DNA of 64,000 nucleotides from Rhodanobacteraceae bacterium (GTDB lineage Bacteria; Pseudomonadota; Gammaproteobacteria; Xanthomonadales; Ahniellaceae). Position 1 is the first letter of the stretch. Every line of letters starts with the position of its first letter. Location of the stretch: NCBI GenBank assembly GCA_016708465.1, contig JADJFT010000004.1, forward strand, positions 124,001 through 188,000, in the 5' to 3' direction. Made by a program: the position numbers and the translations under genes. Below are positions 17,313-27,050 of the stretch, piece after piece. The notes beneath the pieces are model-generated. The model searched no databases. It saw only the letters and a list, made by a program, of their open reading frames with translations, and was not told where the DNA came from.

Positions 17313-19440
17313 TCAGCCGATTGAGTGACGGCGGATCTCGAAACAATGATGGATTTTGGGGTCGCGCGCGAAGTCGATCGGGATGGTGGTCGGCGTAATA
17401 TCGCGGATCTCCAGTTCCGGCAGCGCCTCGCGATCAATCTTGAAACGACGGTTGTTGTTCGAGAACAAGATCAGCCCGCCAGTCGCGAGTCGGGCGACGC
17501 AGGCGGTCAGCAGACGCACGTGATCGCGCTGGACGTCGAAATCTTCAGCACGCTTCGAGTTCGAAAAAGTCGGTGGATCGACGTAGATCAGGTCATATTC
17601 ACCGCGCTCGCGCTCGATCCATTCCATCGCATCCGACTGCACCAGTCGATCGCTGGAACTGCCCAAACCGTTCAGCGCCAGGTTGCGCTCGGCCCAATCC
17701 AGATAGGTATTCGACAAGTCGACGCTGGCGGTACTCGCGGCGCCGCCGGCACCACGCATAGACGGTGACCGCGCCGGTGTAACAAAACAGATTCACGAAG
17801 CGCTTGCCGCGCGCGAGTTCGCGCACCTTGGCACGCAGCGGGCGATGGTCGAGGAACAGGCCAGTATCGAGGTAGTCGAACAGATTGACTTCGAACTTCA
17901 GTCCGCCCTCATTGACGGTCATCGCGTGGCCGCGCTCATCCTGGCGCCCGTATTGTTCAAGTTTTCCGCGTTTCATGCGCGTCTTGATTGCGATCTTGTC
18001 GCGCGCCACACCGAATACCTCGCTGGCGATACGCACCAGTTCGCGCAGGCGCTTTTGCGCGATGTCTTCGGGGATTGTTTTCGGCGCCTGGTATTCCTGA
18101 ATGTGCAAGTGATCGACGTAGACATCGATCGCCGCGGCATAGTCCGGCAGGTCGGCATCGTAGGCACGAAAGCATTCAATGCCATCACGCTTCAACTTTG
18201 GGCGGAGGTGCTTCAAATTTTTTTCGATGCGGTTGCGTACCACTTGCGCTGCTTAAGATAACGGTGCCTGCGGCTTCGGTTCGGGTCGGCTCGCAAATAC
18301 GTCGAAGCGGTAAAGGGTGCAGGCCAACGCACCGTTGAACAGTGCATAGCGCTTGTCCGCGCGCAGACCAACCGCGTGCGCCAGTGACTCGTCTGACGTA
18401 ATCAAGGCGGCCCGCCAGCCGCCGAATTCGCGCTTCAGCAGTTCGCCGAAGGCGATATACGCTGGTGCCGCAGCGCGGTTGTCTTCGAGGCGTTCTCCAT
18501 ACGGTGGATTGGTGATGACCAAGCCGGTTGTGTAGCCCTCCGGCCGATGTGCTTTGTCGACCTCGTGATGGTGCAGCGTCAGGAATCCCGAAATACCTGC
18601 TTGTTGCGCATTCTGTTTGGCCGCTGCGAGCACGCCACCATCGCGATCAGAGCCGAAATAGCGTGCGCTATCGCTTTTGCGGCCATTCGCCGCACGTTGT
18701 TCTGCCTCATCGAGCAGGGATTGCCAGATTTGTGGCTGATGACCGCGCCAGCGCAGAAACCCAAAATGCGTGCGCAGTAGACCTGGCGCGACATCGGCCG
18801 CGATCAGCGCGGCCTCGACCAGCAGTGTGCCGGAACCGCACATCGGGTCGACCAAGGCGCCGCCATTCGCGGCAATCTCCGGCCAACCCGCGCGTAGCAG
18901 CATCGCCGCAGCAAGGTTTTCCTTGAGCGGCGCAATGCCGGTGTTGCGACGGTAGCCGCGCTGGTGCAGAGGCCCGCCGGACAAGTCGAGTGCGATCTGC
19001 GCCATCGATCCGCGCACCAATACGTGCACGCGCAAATCTGGGGTGTAGGTGTCGATGTTCGGGCGTTCGCCACTGACCTCGCGCAGACGATCGACGATCG
19101 CGTCCTTGACGCGCTGCTGGGTGAACTGAGTATTGCGCAGGCTGTCGTTTACGCCATGTGCATCGACGGCGATGGTGCCGTTCGCAGCGATATGCGTTTC
19201 CCACGCCATTGCGTGCACCGATTCGTACAGCCGATCGGCACTGATTTCCTCGATTTTCAGCAGCGGCATCAACACTCGGCTGGCAAGGCGCGACCACAAG
19301 CAGACCCGATAGGCAGTGTCGAGTTCGCCTTCGAAGTGCACGCCCGCGACAGTTTGTTTGACCTCGCCGCCACCCAGCGTCGCGAGTTCGGTCGCCAGTA
19401 GTTCTTCGAGTCCCTTCGGGCAGGCAGCGAAGAAGTGCAT
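17313..19440 (-). CDS. rlmL: Fused 23S rRNA methyltransferase RlmKL (G2069/G2445), interrupted by a stop and a frameshift
   Basis: The family enzyme has an N-terminal THUMP/RlmL half (m2G2445) and a C-terminal RlmK half (m7G2069). RlmL half 18253-19440: MHFFAACPKGLEELLATEL, VDPMCGSGTLLVEAALIA and ITNPPYGERL. RlmK half: FVNLFCYTGAVTV, SVDLSNTYLDWAERN and IYVDPPTFSNSKR. Two lesions split it. An in-frame TAA lies at 18253-18255 where the family has Glu (context APLS-stop-AAQVVRNRIEKNLK). A frameshift near 17755 disappears if one base is removed, giving VYAGAGGAASTAS. Corrected length is 708 residues, normal for the family. Sequence error is likely, though a natural split at the TAA cannot be excluded. 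Confidence 0.88.
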
Positions 19441-19958
19441 TAGCGTGGCAGCCGTTCAAGGAACTGGCCGAACCATGCCGCAGTCGTAAGCACATGCTCG
19501 GATAGGCGATGAGTATCGTTGACCAGATGCAGGGTGGCGCGCCGTGCTTCGGCAAAGTCGACAACGGCGCGCGCCGGAATCAACTCGTCGTCCCAAGCGT
19601 GCACGATCGCGAGTGGGACGTCGGCTGCATCGAAGCGTGTGTCGTGGCCACGCAGTTGCAGCGGCAGGGCGAGCAGGAACAGCCCCTTGGTGTCGACCTG
19701 CAACGAGGCCAAGCCGCTGATAAAGGCGCCGAAGCTTGAGCCGGCCAGCACCAGTGGTCCATCCACCGACTTCGCCGCATCGACCAATCGCGCCAACCGA
19801 AACTGTGCGCATTCCAGTCCGTGCGCCGAATCGAGGTCGCGGTAATCTGGCCGGATCGTCTTCCAACCGAGGCGCTCGGCCACTACCGCCATCGCGGTGA
19901 CCTTGGTCGCGTCCGGCCCGGATTCGAGTCCGTGAGAAAGAATGGCTGTTCCGATCAT
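19440..19958 (-). CDS. Small alpha/beta hydrolase (YqiA/esterase-like)
   Basis: 172 residues from ATG 19958 (MIGTAILSHGLESGPDATK). A full catalytic triad is visible: Ser in LVLAGSSFGAFISGLASL, Asp in IVHAWDDELIPA and His in LVNDTHRLSEHV. Compact hydrolases with the SHGLESGPDA start are found in many gammaproteobacteria; their substrate is not established. Its stop overlaps the rlmKL start by 1 nt, so the two are co-transcribed. It is divergent from miaA, with both starts only about 37 nt apart. Confidence 0.82.
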   Translation of the reverse strand: MIGTAILSHGLESGPDATKVTAMAVVAERLGWKTIRPDYRDLDSAHGLECAQFRLARLVDAAKSVDGPLVLAGSSFGAFISGLASLQVDTKGLFLLALPLQLRGHDTRFDAADVPLAIVHAWDDELIPARAVVDFAEARRATLHLVNDTHRLSEHVLTTAAWFGQFLERLPR

Positions 19959-19995
19959 GCGCGATAACCCTGTGAGCTCTGGCAAGCTTAGCCGG

Positions 19996-20935
19996 ATGCA
20001 CGACAGCGCCGCCAAAACTGACACCCGCCCGCTTGCGATCTTCCTGATGGGGCCAACCGCTTCCGGTAAGACGGCGTTGGCGCTGGAACTCGCTGATTCC
20101 GGGCGGTTCGGGTTGATCAGCGTCGATTCGGCGTTGATCTATCGTGGGCTCGATATCGGCAGCGCCAAACCGGATGCGGCGACACTGGCGGTCTACCCAC
20201 ATGCGCTGATCGACATCCTTGATCCAGAACAGGCGTATTCAGCGGCCGAGTTCTGCCGTGCTGCGCGCGTTGCGATGGACACAATGACCGCGAGTGGGCG
20301 CATCCCGTTGCTGGTTGGCGGCACTGGCCTGTATTTCCGGGCACTTGGACGTGGCTTGTCGGACCTGCCGCAGGCCGCACCAGCGGTGCGCGCAGATCGA
20401 CGCCGAGGCTGTGGCGCACGGATGGGCAGCGCTGCATGCGCAACTGGTCGCGCTTGATCCGGTGGCGGGCGCGCGCATCCATCCGAATGATCCACAACGC
20501 ATCGGCCGTGCGCTCGAAGTCATCCGCTTGACTGGCGAGCGGCTGTCGGCGTTGCAGGGGCGGGCGCGGGTGGATCTGCCGTACCGCATTCTCAAGCTGG
20601 CGTTGATGCCGGAACGGGCGCTGCTGCATGCGCGCATCGCTCAGCGTTTTGAACTGATGCTGGCAGCCGGTTTCCTCGATGAAGTCCGAGCACTGGTGCA
20701 GCGGCCTGGACTGCATCCAGAACTGCCGTCGATGCGCTGTGTCGGCTATCGACAGGCTTGGCAGTATCTTCGCGGCGAGATCGATGTCGATACCTTTCAC
20801 CGCACGGGTATCGAGGCCACCCGACAACTGGCCAAGCGGCAGATCACCTGGATCCGTTCTGAACACGACGCGTTCGTCCGCGACGCGCATTCGTTGGACT
20901 CTGCCAAGTGCTTGATCGAAAAGGCGATGCGCTGA
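19996..20935 (+). CDS. miaA: tRNA dimethylallyltransferase, frameshifted
   Basis: MiaA adds the isopentenyl group to A37 of tRNAs reading UNN codons. The N-terminal half has the P-loop FLMGPTASGKTALALEL, ISVDSALIYRGLDIGSAKPD and LLVGGTGLYFRAL. The C-terminal half, in another frame, has IHPNDPQRIGRALEVIRLTG, MRCVGYRQAWQYL and TRQLAKRQITWIR. The break is near 20388-20394, where the expected APAVRAQIDAEAV is out of register by one base (1-nt insertion, or loss of a GC dinucleotide). Corrected length is about 312 residues. ATG 19996 is chosen because MHDSAAKTDTRPLAIF gives the usual short lead to the P-loop. It is followed by hfq as in many gammaproteobacteria. Confidence 0.9.
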
Positions 20936-21095
20936 GGCATGCCGGAGGTCACGGGGCTTGAACGCGGCCGCGGCGGCCGCATACCGGGTACACTCGACGC
21001 ACTTTTCGGACCGACGCGTGTCTCACGCGTTCGGTCGGCGCACCGCCAATGTGGTGGTTGCGTGGAATTCTTGGTCGTACCCCCGGGAGCACAAC

Positions 21096-21356
21096 ATGTC
21101 CAAAGCCCAATCCTTGCAAGATCCTTTCCTGAACGCCCTGCGCCGCGAACGCATCCCGGTTTCGATCTATCTGGTCAACGGCATCAAGTTGCAGGGCACC
21201 GTCGAATCCTTCGATCAGTTCGTGGTTCTGCTGCGCAATACCGTCAGTCAAATGGTTTACAAGCACGCGATCTCGACGGTCGTACCGGCGCGCAATGTCA
21301 AAGTCGGCGATGGCCCGCACGCGCATGAGCCGCACGATCCAGTGGTCGAAGACTGA
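21096..21356 (+). CDS. hfq: RNA chaperone Hfq
   Basis: 86 residues. Sm1 motif: LQDPFLNALRRERIPVSIYLVNGIKLQG; Sm2 motif: the YKHAIST segment. Conserved Gln8/Phe42-type positions (AQSLQDPFLN, ESFDQFVVLL) are intact. It forms a hexamer that pairs small RNAs with mRNAs. The C-terminal tail (VGDGPHAHEPHDPVVED) is short and acidic/His-containing. ATG 21096 follows GGGAG with good spacing; longer in-frame starts upstream encode an unrelated Ala-rich lead. It lies between miaA and hflX. Confidence 0.97.
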   Translation: MSKAQSLQDPFLNALRRERIPVSIYLVNGIKLQGTVESFDQFVVLLRNTVSQMVYKHAISTVVPARNVKVGDGPHAHEPHDPVVED

Positions 21357-21375
21357 GCTAGAAGACTGAGCCCAC

Positions 21376-22695
21376 TTGGAATTCTTCGGTCGTAGCAAAG
21401 GCGGTGAGCGAGCTCTGCTGGTTCAGCCGCATCCATCCGGTCGCCTCGATCCAGACATGCTGGCCGAGTTCACTGAACTCGCGCGCTCGGCTGGGGCCGA
21501 TATTGTCGACACGCTAACGGCACGCATCGATGCGCCGAATTCGCGGTTCTTTCTCGGTACTGGCAAGGTCGAGCAGCTGCGCGAGCTCAAGGAAGCGCAC
21601 GGCGCCGATTTAGTGCTGGTGAACGCGGCCTTGAGTCCGGTGCAGGAGCGCAACCTCGAAAAGGCGCTGAATGCACGCGTGGTGGACCGCACTGGCCTGA
21701 TTCTCGACATTTTTGCCAGCCGCGCCCGCACCCATGAAGGCAAACTGCAGGTTGAACTGGCGCAGTTGAAGCACCTGTCCACGCGTTTGGTGCGTGGCTG
21801 GACCCATCTCGAACGCCAGCGGGGCGGTGCGATCGGTCTCCGCGGTCCCGGTGAAACTCAGCTCGAACTTGATCGCCGCATGATCTCGAATCGGGTGAAG
21901 GCGCTGGAATCGCGACTCGACAAGGTTGAAGTGCAGCGTACGCAAGCGCGGCGCAAGCGCGAAAGGGGTGATTTGCCGGTCGTCACCTTGGTCGGCTACA
22001 CCAATGCCGGCAAGTCGACGCTGTTCAACGCCATTACCGGCGCCGGCGTCTACGCGGCTGACCAGTTGTTCGCTACCCTGGATCCGACCCTGCGCAAGCT
22101 GGACGGACTGGCCAGCGGTCCCGCAATCCTCGCCGACACCGTCGGCTTCGTTCGCGACTTGCCGCATGATTTGGTGGCGGCGTTTCGGTCGACCTTGTCC
22201 GAGGTCAAAACCGCCGATTTGCTGTTGCATGTGGTCGACGCATCCGATCCGAATCGGAACGAACGCATCGAACAGGTGAATGCCGTGTTGGCCGACATCG
22301 ACGCCGGTGACGTACCGCAATTGCTGGTGTTCAACAAAATCGACCGTGTGCCTGACCTGAAGCCGCGGCGCGAACGGATCGACGATGCCGGCCATGAACG
22401 TGTGTTCGTGAGTGCAATCGATGGCCTTGGCCTGGAACTGCTGCGCGCAGCGATCGGTGATCGTTTCGCCGGTACGCGCGTGTGTCAGTCGATCTTGCTC
22501 GGTCATGATCAGGCGCGTTTGCGTGCCCGTTTATTCGAGGCGGGTGTCGTAGCTGCCGAGCACGCGGACGACAATGGCTGGAAAATCGATATCGACGCGC
22601 CACGAGCCGCGATCGAACCACTGTTCGGTCTGGCCGATGGCGACGGCGCGCGTCTACGCGGATACTTGAACTTGGCAACGCCGGAACCCATCTGA
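21376..22695 (+). CDS. hflX: Ribosome-associated GTPase HflX
   Basis: 439 residues, starting at TTG 21376 (EFFGRSKGGERALLVQ). The N-terminal nucleotide-binding domain has FFLGTGKVEQLRELK and the glycine-rich GGAIGLRGPGETQLELDRR. The GTPase domain has G1 GYTNAGKSTLFNAI, G3 DTVGFVRDLPHDLV, and G4 NKID. HflX binds the 50S subunit and splits stalled ribosomes. No ATG gives the conserved N-terminus, so the TTG start is favoured. It is 19 nt after hfq and leads into hflKC. Confidence 0.95.
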   Translation: MEFFGRSKGGERALLVQPHPSGRLDPDMLAEFTELARSAGADIVDTLTARIDAPNSRFFLGTGKVEQLRELKEAHGADLVLVNAALSPVQERNLEKALNARVVDRTGLILDIFASRARTHEGKLQVELAQLKHLSTRLVRGWTHLERQRGGAIGLRGPGETQLELDRRMISNRVKALESRLDKVEVQRTQARRKRERGDLPVVTLVGYTNAGKSTLFNAITGAGVYAADQLFATLDPTLRKLDGLASGPAILADTVGFVRDLPHDLVAAFRSTLSEVKTADLLLHVVDASDPNRNERIEQVNAVLADIDAGDVPQLLVFNKIDRVPDLKPRRERIDDAGHERVFVSAIDGLGLELLRAAIGDRFAGTRVCQSILLGHDQARLRARLFEAGVVAAEHADDNGWKIDIDAPRAAIEPLFGLADGDGARLRGYLNLATPEPI

Positions 22696-22821
22696 ATCAA
22701 TCACGAGGCTGCTGGCAGCAAACGGATTTTGTGCTGGTCTTGATCGGCACTTCCCCTACAATGCCGCGCCAATTTTGGTGAACCCTTGAGCACTGCTGCC
22801 TTTGGCAGTGCGGAGCTGGAC

Positions 22822-23942
22822 ATGGCCTGGAACGAACCTGGCAATAACAACAAGCGTCGTGATCCTTGGCAGGATGGCGAGAATCGCAACCTTGACGAGG
22901 TGTTGAAGCAGATGAAGGACCGCTTCGGCCGCTACTTTGGTGGCAGCGGATTCCCGGCCCGCTGCTGATCGTGCTTGGCGTACTCGGCGCGTGGTTCATG
23001 ATGGATTCGTGGCAGACCATCGACGAGCGCGAACGCGGCGTCGTACTGCGCTTCGGCAAATTTGAGCGCGTCATGGGCTCCGGTCTGAATATGAAGTGGC
23101 CGCGCCCAATCGAGACGGTTGAGATTGTCGAGACCACACGCGTTCGCTCCGATTCGGCGGAAGTGCGCATGCTGACCAAGGATGAAGCGCTGGTCATGGT
23201 CGACTTCAACGTCCAGTACACCGCCAGCGATCCGTATTTGTTCCTGTACGGCGGACGTACGCCGGAGGACACCCTGCGCCAGACTTCCGAAAGTGCGGTG
23301 CGTCAGGTGATCGGCGCCTCGACGCTGGACGACGTCTTTAGTGAGAAGCGCACCGAACTCGCGAACACGGCGAAGGAAGAACTACAGAAAACGCTGGAGC
23401 GCTACAGCACCGGCATCATCGTCACCGAGCTGAACTTCCAGAATCTGCGGCCGCCGGCTGAGGTGAAAGAAGCTTTCGATGATGCGATCGCCGCACGCGA
23501 AGACAACCAGCGCATCAAAAATGAAGCCGAAGCCTACGCACAGAAGATTGTGCCGGAAGCGCGCGGTCTGGCGGAGCGCAACAAAGCATTGGCAGAAGGC
23601 GAGCGGCAAAGTGCTATCGCCAAATCTACTGGTGAATCGGCGCGCTTTACGCTGTTGGTCGAGCAGTATCTGAAGGCGCCGCAGGTCACACGTAAGCGGC
23701 TGTTTCTGGAAACCATGCAGGACGTGTTGTCGCGGAATCCAAAAGTGATGGTAGACGCGGGTAGCGGCAATAACGTCATGGTGCTGCCGCTCGACAAGTT
23801 GATGCAGAACGTGGTGCTGCCGGTGTTGCCGGCGTTGCGTGAAGACGGCGCTGGCGCTGCGGTCACTGCGACTGCACGTGCCGTCGCGCCGGAGCGCGAA
23901 GCCTTTGATCCGATGCGCGTTGCGCGGGAGCCGCGGCAATGA
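22822..23942 (+). CDS. hflK: FtsH modulator HflK, frameshifted
   Basis: A membrane-anchored SPFH protein that with HflC surrounds FtsH and modulates its proteolysis. It begins MAWNEPGNNNKRRDPW (ATG 22822), then a membrane helix (LLIVLGVLGAWFMMDSW) and the SPFH domain (ERGVVLRFGKFERV, RQVIGASTLDDVFSEKR). The 5' part is out of frame with the rest. Restoring one T at TT 22951-22952 gives GGSGFPGPLLIVLG and a 373-residue protein of normal length. So a 1-nt homopolymer deletion is the likely cause. It overlaps hflC by 4 nt. Confidence 0.92.
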
Positions 23943-24799
23943 GGAATTTTATTCTGATCGCGCTAGTTGTTGCGGCGATTCTGCTCGGGAATTCGGTCTT
24001 CGTCGTGCGTGAAAACGAACGCGCGGTCTTGCTGCAGTTTGGTCGTGTGCTGCGTTCCGATTACACGCCTGGCCTGCACTGGAAACTGCCTGTACTGCAG
24101 AACGTGCGCAAGTTCGAGCGCCGCATTGTCACGCTCGACAAGGAACCGCAACGCTATCTCACGTCCGAGCGCAAGGACGTGCTGGTCGACTTCTTCGTGA
24201 AGTGGAAGATCAAGGATGTCGCGAACTTCTACACCGCATCGTCGGGCGATGAGCGACTCGCTGAAAGTCGTCTCGATTCGACCACTCGCAATGCGCTCGG
24301 CAAGGAAATCGTCAAGCGCACGTTGCAGGAAGTTGTCGCTGATCAGCGCTCGGAACTGATGGACGACTTGCGTAAGGACATCAGCAAGGCCGTCGAAGAG
24401 CTCGGTATCGAGGTTGTCGATCTGCGCGTGATGCGGATTGATCTGCCCGACGAAGTCAGCCAGAAAGTCTTCGACCGGATGACCTCGGAACGCAAGGCGG
24501 TCGCGAACAAGTTGCGCTCGCAAGGAACCGAGGCCGCTGAAAAGATTCGTGCGAATGCCGAGCGCGATGCGCAGATTGCGTTGGCCGAGGCCCAGCGCGA
24601 TGCGCAGCGACTGCGCGGTGAAGGTGATGCCGAAGCCACCAAGATTTATGCTGAGGCTTACAATCGCGACCCCGAGTTTTATGCCTTCTGGCGGAGTTTG
24701 GAGGCGTATCGAGCGGCCTTTTCCGAGCCCGGTTCGATCCTCGTCCTTGACCCGAAGTCAGAGTTCTTTCAGTACTTCGGCGAGGGCGGCAAGCGATGA
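23939..24799 (+). CDS. hflC: FtsH modulator HflC
   Basis: 286 residues: one N-terminal membrane helix (FILIALVVAAILLGNSVFVV), then an SPFH/band-7 domain (NERAVLLQFGRVLR, GLHWKLPVLQNVRKFERR, TTRNALGKEIVKRTLQEVV) and a charged coiled coil (RDAQIALAEAQRDAQRLRGE). It partners HflK at the periplasmic face of the inner membrane around FtsH. ATG 23939 overlaps the hflK stop (ATGA) and its own stop overlaps the DUF2065 start, so the three are translationally coupled. Confidence 0.96.
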   Translation: MRNFILIALVVAAILLGNSVFVVRENERAVLLQFGRVLRSDYTPGLHWKLPVLQNVRKFERRIVTLDKEPQRYLTSERKDVLVDFFVKWKIKDVANFYTASSGDERLAESRLDSTTRNALGKEIVKRTLQEVVADQRSELMDDLRKDISKAVEELGIEVVDLRVMRIDLPDEVSQKVFDRMTSERKAVANKLRSQGTEAAEKIRANAERDAQIALAEAQRDAQRLRGEGDAEATKIYAEAYNRDPEFYAFWRSLEAYRAAFSEPGSILVLDPKSEFFQYFGEGGKR

Positions 24800-24999
24800 G
24801 CGAAAGCGGCTTTAGCGACACGCTATGGGTCGCTGGCTGCCTGGTGTTCGTGTTTGAAGGATTGATGCTGGCGGCGATGCCGGCGAGCTGGCAGAAAATG
24901 ATGAGCCAGATGGCGACACTTGACCCGGCGCGTTTGCGCTGGATCGGCATCGGTACGATGCTGGTCGGGCTGGTCGGCATCAAGCTGCTAGCACACTGA
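24796..24999 (+). CDS. DUF2065 (YjeT-like) small membrane protein
   Basis: 67 residues with two hydrophobic segments: LWVAGCLVFVFEGLMLAAMP and WIGIGTMLVGLVGIKLLA. The MPASWQKMMSQMATLDPARLR loop between them is typical of DUF2065. The gene is conserved between hflC and purA in many proteobacteria; its role is unknown, possibly linked to the HflKC complex. It overlaps hflC by 4 nt. Confidence 0.9.
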   Translation: MSESGFSDTLWVAGCLVFVFEGLMLAAMPASWQKMMSQMATLDPARLRWIGIGTMLVGLVGIKLLAH

Positions 25000-25024
25000 A
25001 TTCATTGATTTTGGGGATACTGTA

Positions 25025-26319
25025 ATGGGCAAGTCGGTGGTCATTCTCGGCGCGCAATGGGGCGACGAAGGCAAGGGCAAGATTGTCGACCTGCTGACCG
25101 AGCAGGTCGGCGCGGTCGCGCGCTTCCAGGGCGGCCACAATGCCGGCCACACGCTGGTGATCGGCGGCAAGAAGACCGTGCTCCATCTGATCCCGTCCGG
25201 CATCCTCCGTGACGACGCGTTGTGTCTCATCGGCAACGGTGTGGTGCTGTCGCCGGCGGCGCTACAGACCGAAATTGCAGAGTTGGAAGCGCAGGGCGTG
25301 GATGTGCGTCCGCGACTGAAAATCTCGCCGGCAACGCCGCTGATCATGTCGTATCACATCGCCGTCGATCAGGCGCGCGAAAAAGCGTCGGGTGCGAACG
25401 CGATCGGAACGACCGGTCGCGGCATCGGCCCGGCGTATGAAGACAAGGTCGCCCGTCGTGGTGTTCGCGTCGCCGACCTGTTCTATCCGGATCAGCTCGC
25501 TGAAAAACTCAAGGCGGCCTGCGAATATCACAACTTCGTGCTTGCGAACTGGCTCAAGGCCGATACCGTCGACTATGCGCAAGTGCTGGCGGAAGCGCTT
25601 GCATTTGGCGAATACGTGAAGCCGATGGTCGATGATGTGTCGACGCTATTGGTCGACTTGCGTAAAGCTGGCAAGCGCATCTTGTTTGAGGGTGCGCAAG
25701 GTTCGCTGCTCGACATCGACCATGGTACCTATCCTTACGTCACTTCGAGCAACACCACGGTCGGTGGTGCGCTTGCCGGCTGCGGTGTCGGTGCTGATGC
25801 GATCGATTACGTGCTCGGTATCTGCAAGGCCTATGCGACGCGCGTCGGTGGTGGCCCGTTCCCAACCGAATTGCACGATGCTGTTGGCGAAGGACTGCGT
25901 GCACGCGGCCATGAATTCGGTGCAACCACCGGACGTCCGCGCCGCTGTGGCTGGATCGATCTCGTGGCTTTGCGCCGTGCGGTGCAGGTGAATGGCATCA
26001 ACGGTCTCGCAATCACCAAGCTCGACGTGCTTGACGGTATGCCGACGATCAAGGTCTGCATTGGCTTCACGAATATCGCGGCAAGCAGCGCACTCTGGCA
26101 CCGCTGGATGCCGCTGGCTGGGACGAGTGCAAACCGGTCTATCTCGAATTCCCGGGTTGGTCGGAACCGACGCAAGGTATTCGCGAATTCAGCAAGTTGC
26201 CACCGGCGGCACGCGCCTATCTGCGCGCGGTCGAGGAATTGGCAGAATGCCCGATCGCGCTGGTCGCGACCGGTGCCGATCGTGATGACACGATCATTCT
26301 GCGCGATCCCTTCGCGTAA
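25025..26319 (+). CDS. purA: Adenylosuccinate synthetase, frameshifted near the C-terminus
   Basis: It catalyses the GTP-dependent step from IMP and aspartate to adenylosuccinate. Intact motifs: GAQWGDEGKGKIVDLL (catalytic Asp), GGHNAGHTL, GTTGRGIGPAYEDK, FEGAQGSLLDIDHGTYP and TTGRPRRCGW. After KVCIGF the frame is lost. Inserting one T at TT 26066-26067 gives CIGFHEYRGKQRTLAPL and continues through LEFPGWSEPTQGIREF to RDDTIILRDPFA and TAA 26317-26319. This restores 431 residues, normal for PurA. purA is normally essential for de novo adenylate synthesis, which favours a sequencing error over a real mutation. Confidence 0.94.
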
Positions 26320-26322
26320 GAC

Positions 26323-26802
26323 TCACGCCAGTTCGGCGAGGCGGGTGAGCGCGTCGCCGTCGAGTCGGCAGACGCGCCAGTCATCGAGCACGCGCGCGCC
26401 GAGCGACTGGTAGAAGCCGATCGCCGGGGCGTTCCAATCCAGCACCGCCCATTCGAAACGCGCACAACCGCGTTCGATGGCCAGATGTGCGAGATGCGCG
26501 AGTAGTTGTTTTCCGACGCCGGCGCCGCGGTACTCAGGGCGCACGAACAAATCCTCCAGATACAGCCCACGGCGGCCGCGAAAGGTCGAGAAATTGTGGA
26601 AGAACAGCGCGAAGCCGGCGGCGTGGCTGCCGTGTTCAGCGATCACTACTTCCGCTTGTGCGCGTTCACCGAACAGGCTGGTGTGCAGCATCGCTTGGTC
26701 ACAGATCACCTGATCGCGTAGTTTCTCGTATTCGGCGAGATCATGGATGAAACCGAGGATCAGCGGTACATCGGCGGGGGTCGCGGCACGCAGCGTCGTC
26801 AT
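26323..26802 (-). CDS. GNAT-family N-acetyltransferase (diamine acetyltransferase-like)
   Basis: 159 residues from ATG 26802, with GGAG 6 nt upstream. The acetyl-CoA site is VRPEYRGAGVGKQLLAHLA (Q/R-x-x-G-x-G/A), preceded by the conserved LYLEDLFV strand, and followed by ARFEWAVLDWNAPAIGFYQSLGA. The EDLFV...WNxPAxxFY pattern is that of the spermidine/diamine acetyltransferase subgroup; the exact amine is not predictable. It converges with purA, 3 nt between the stops. Confidence 0.85.
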   Translation of the reverse strand: MTTLRAATPADVPLILGFIHDLAEYEKLRDQVICDQAMLHTSLFGERAQAEVVIAEHGSHAAGFALFFHNFSTFRGRRGLYLEDLFVRPEYRGAGVGKQLLAHLAHLAIERGCARFEWAVLDWNAPAIGFYQSLGARVLDDWRVCRLDGDALTRLAELA

Positions 26803-26870
26803 CGGCAACTCCATCGGATAGGCGTGCAGTATCGCGTTACACTGCGGCGCCGGCTACCGGAGTACCAACC

Positions 26871-27044
26871 ATGACGATCTGCCCTGTTGCAATGGCCGTT
26901 GGCTGCAAGCGCTGCCCGATTTTTGCGGTCTGTCCGGTGAAGTCGATTATCGGTGACCAAGCGCCTGCAACCGCTACCGAGCCCGTCACTAAGGCGGCGT
27001 CGAAGCCCACTGCAAAGCGTAAGGCGCGCAAGTCGAAGCGCTGA
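26871..27044 (+). CDS. Small cysteine-motif protein, 57 residues
   Basis: ATG 26871 to TGA 27042-27044. It begins MTICPVAMAVGCKRCPIFAV and carries four cysteines at positions 4, 12, 15 and 21 (CX7CX2CX5C), followed by VKSIIGD and then a basic, Lys/Ala/Pro-rich tail ending KRKARKSKR. I recall similar small proteins in Xanthomonadales but no function. The spacing could bind zinc or an Fe-S cluster, and the basic tail suggests nucleic-acid contact; both are inference. It is convergent with tsaC, 6 nt between the stops. Confidence 0.65.
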   Translation: MTICPVAMAVGCKRCPIFAVCPVKSIIGDQAPATATEPVTKAASKPTAKRKARKSKR

Positions 27045-27050
27045 AATCGC

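Noticed and set aside
18253..18255. Selenocysteine or pyrrolysine recoding at the internal stops
   Set aside because: Two of the three stops are TAA and one TAG; Sec needs TGA, and no Pyl genes are seen. Two stops sit at Glu positions, which fits error or nonsense mutation better.
20963..20985. GC-rich palindromic stretch (GCGGCCGC repeats) before hfq as a terminator
   Set aside because: No T-tract follows on either strand, so it is more likely just GC-rich sequence.
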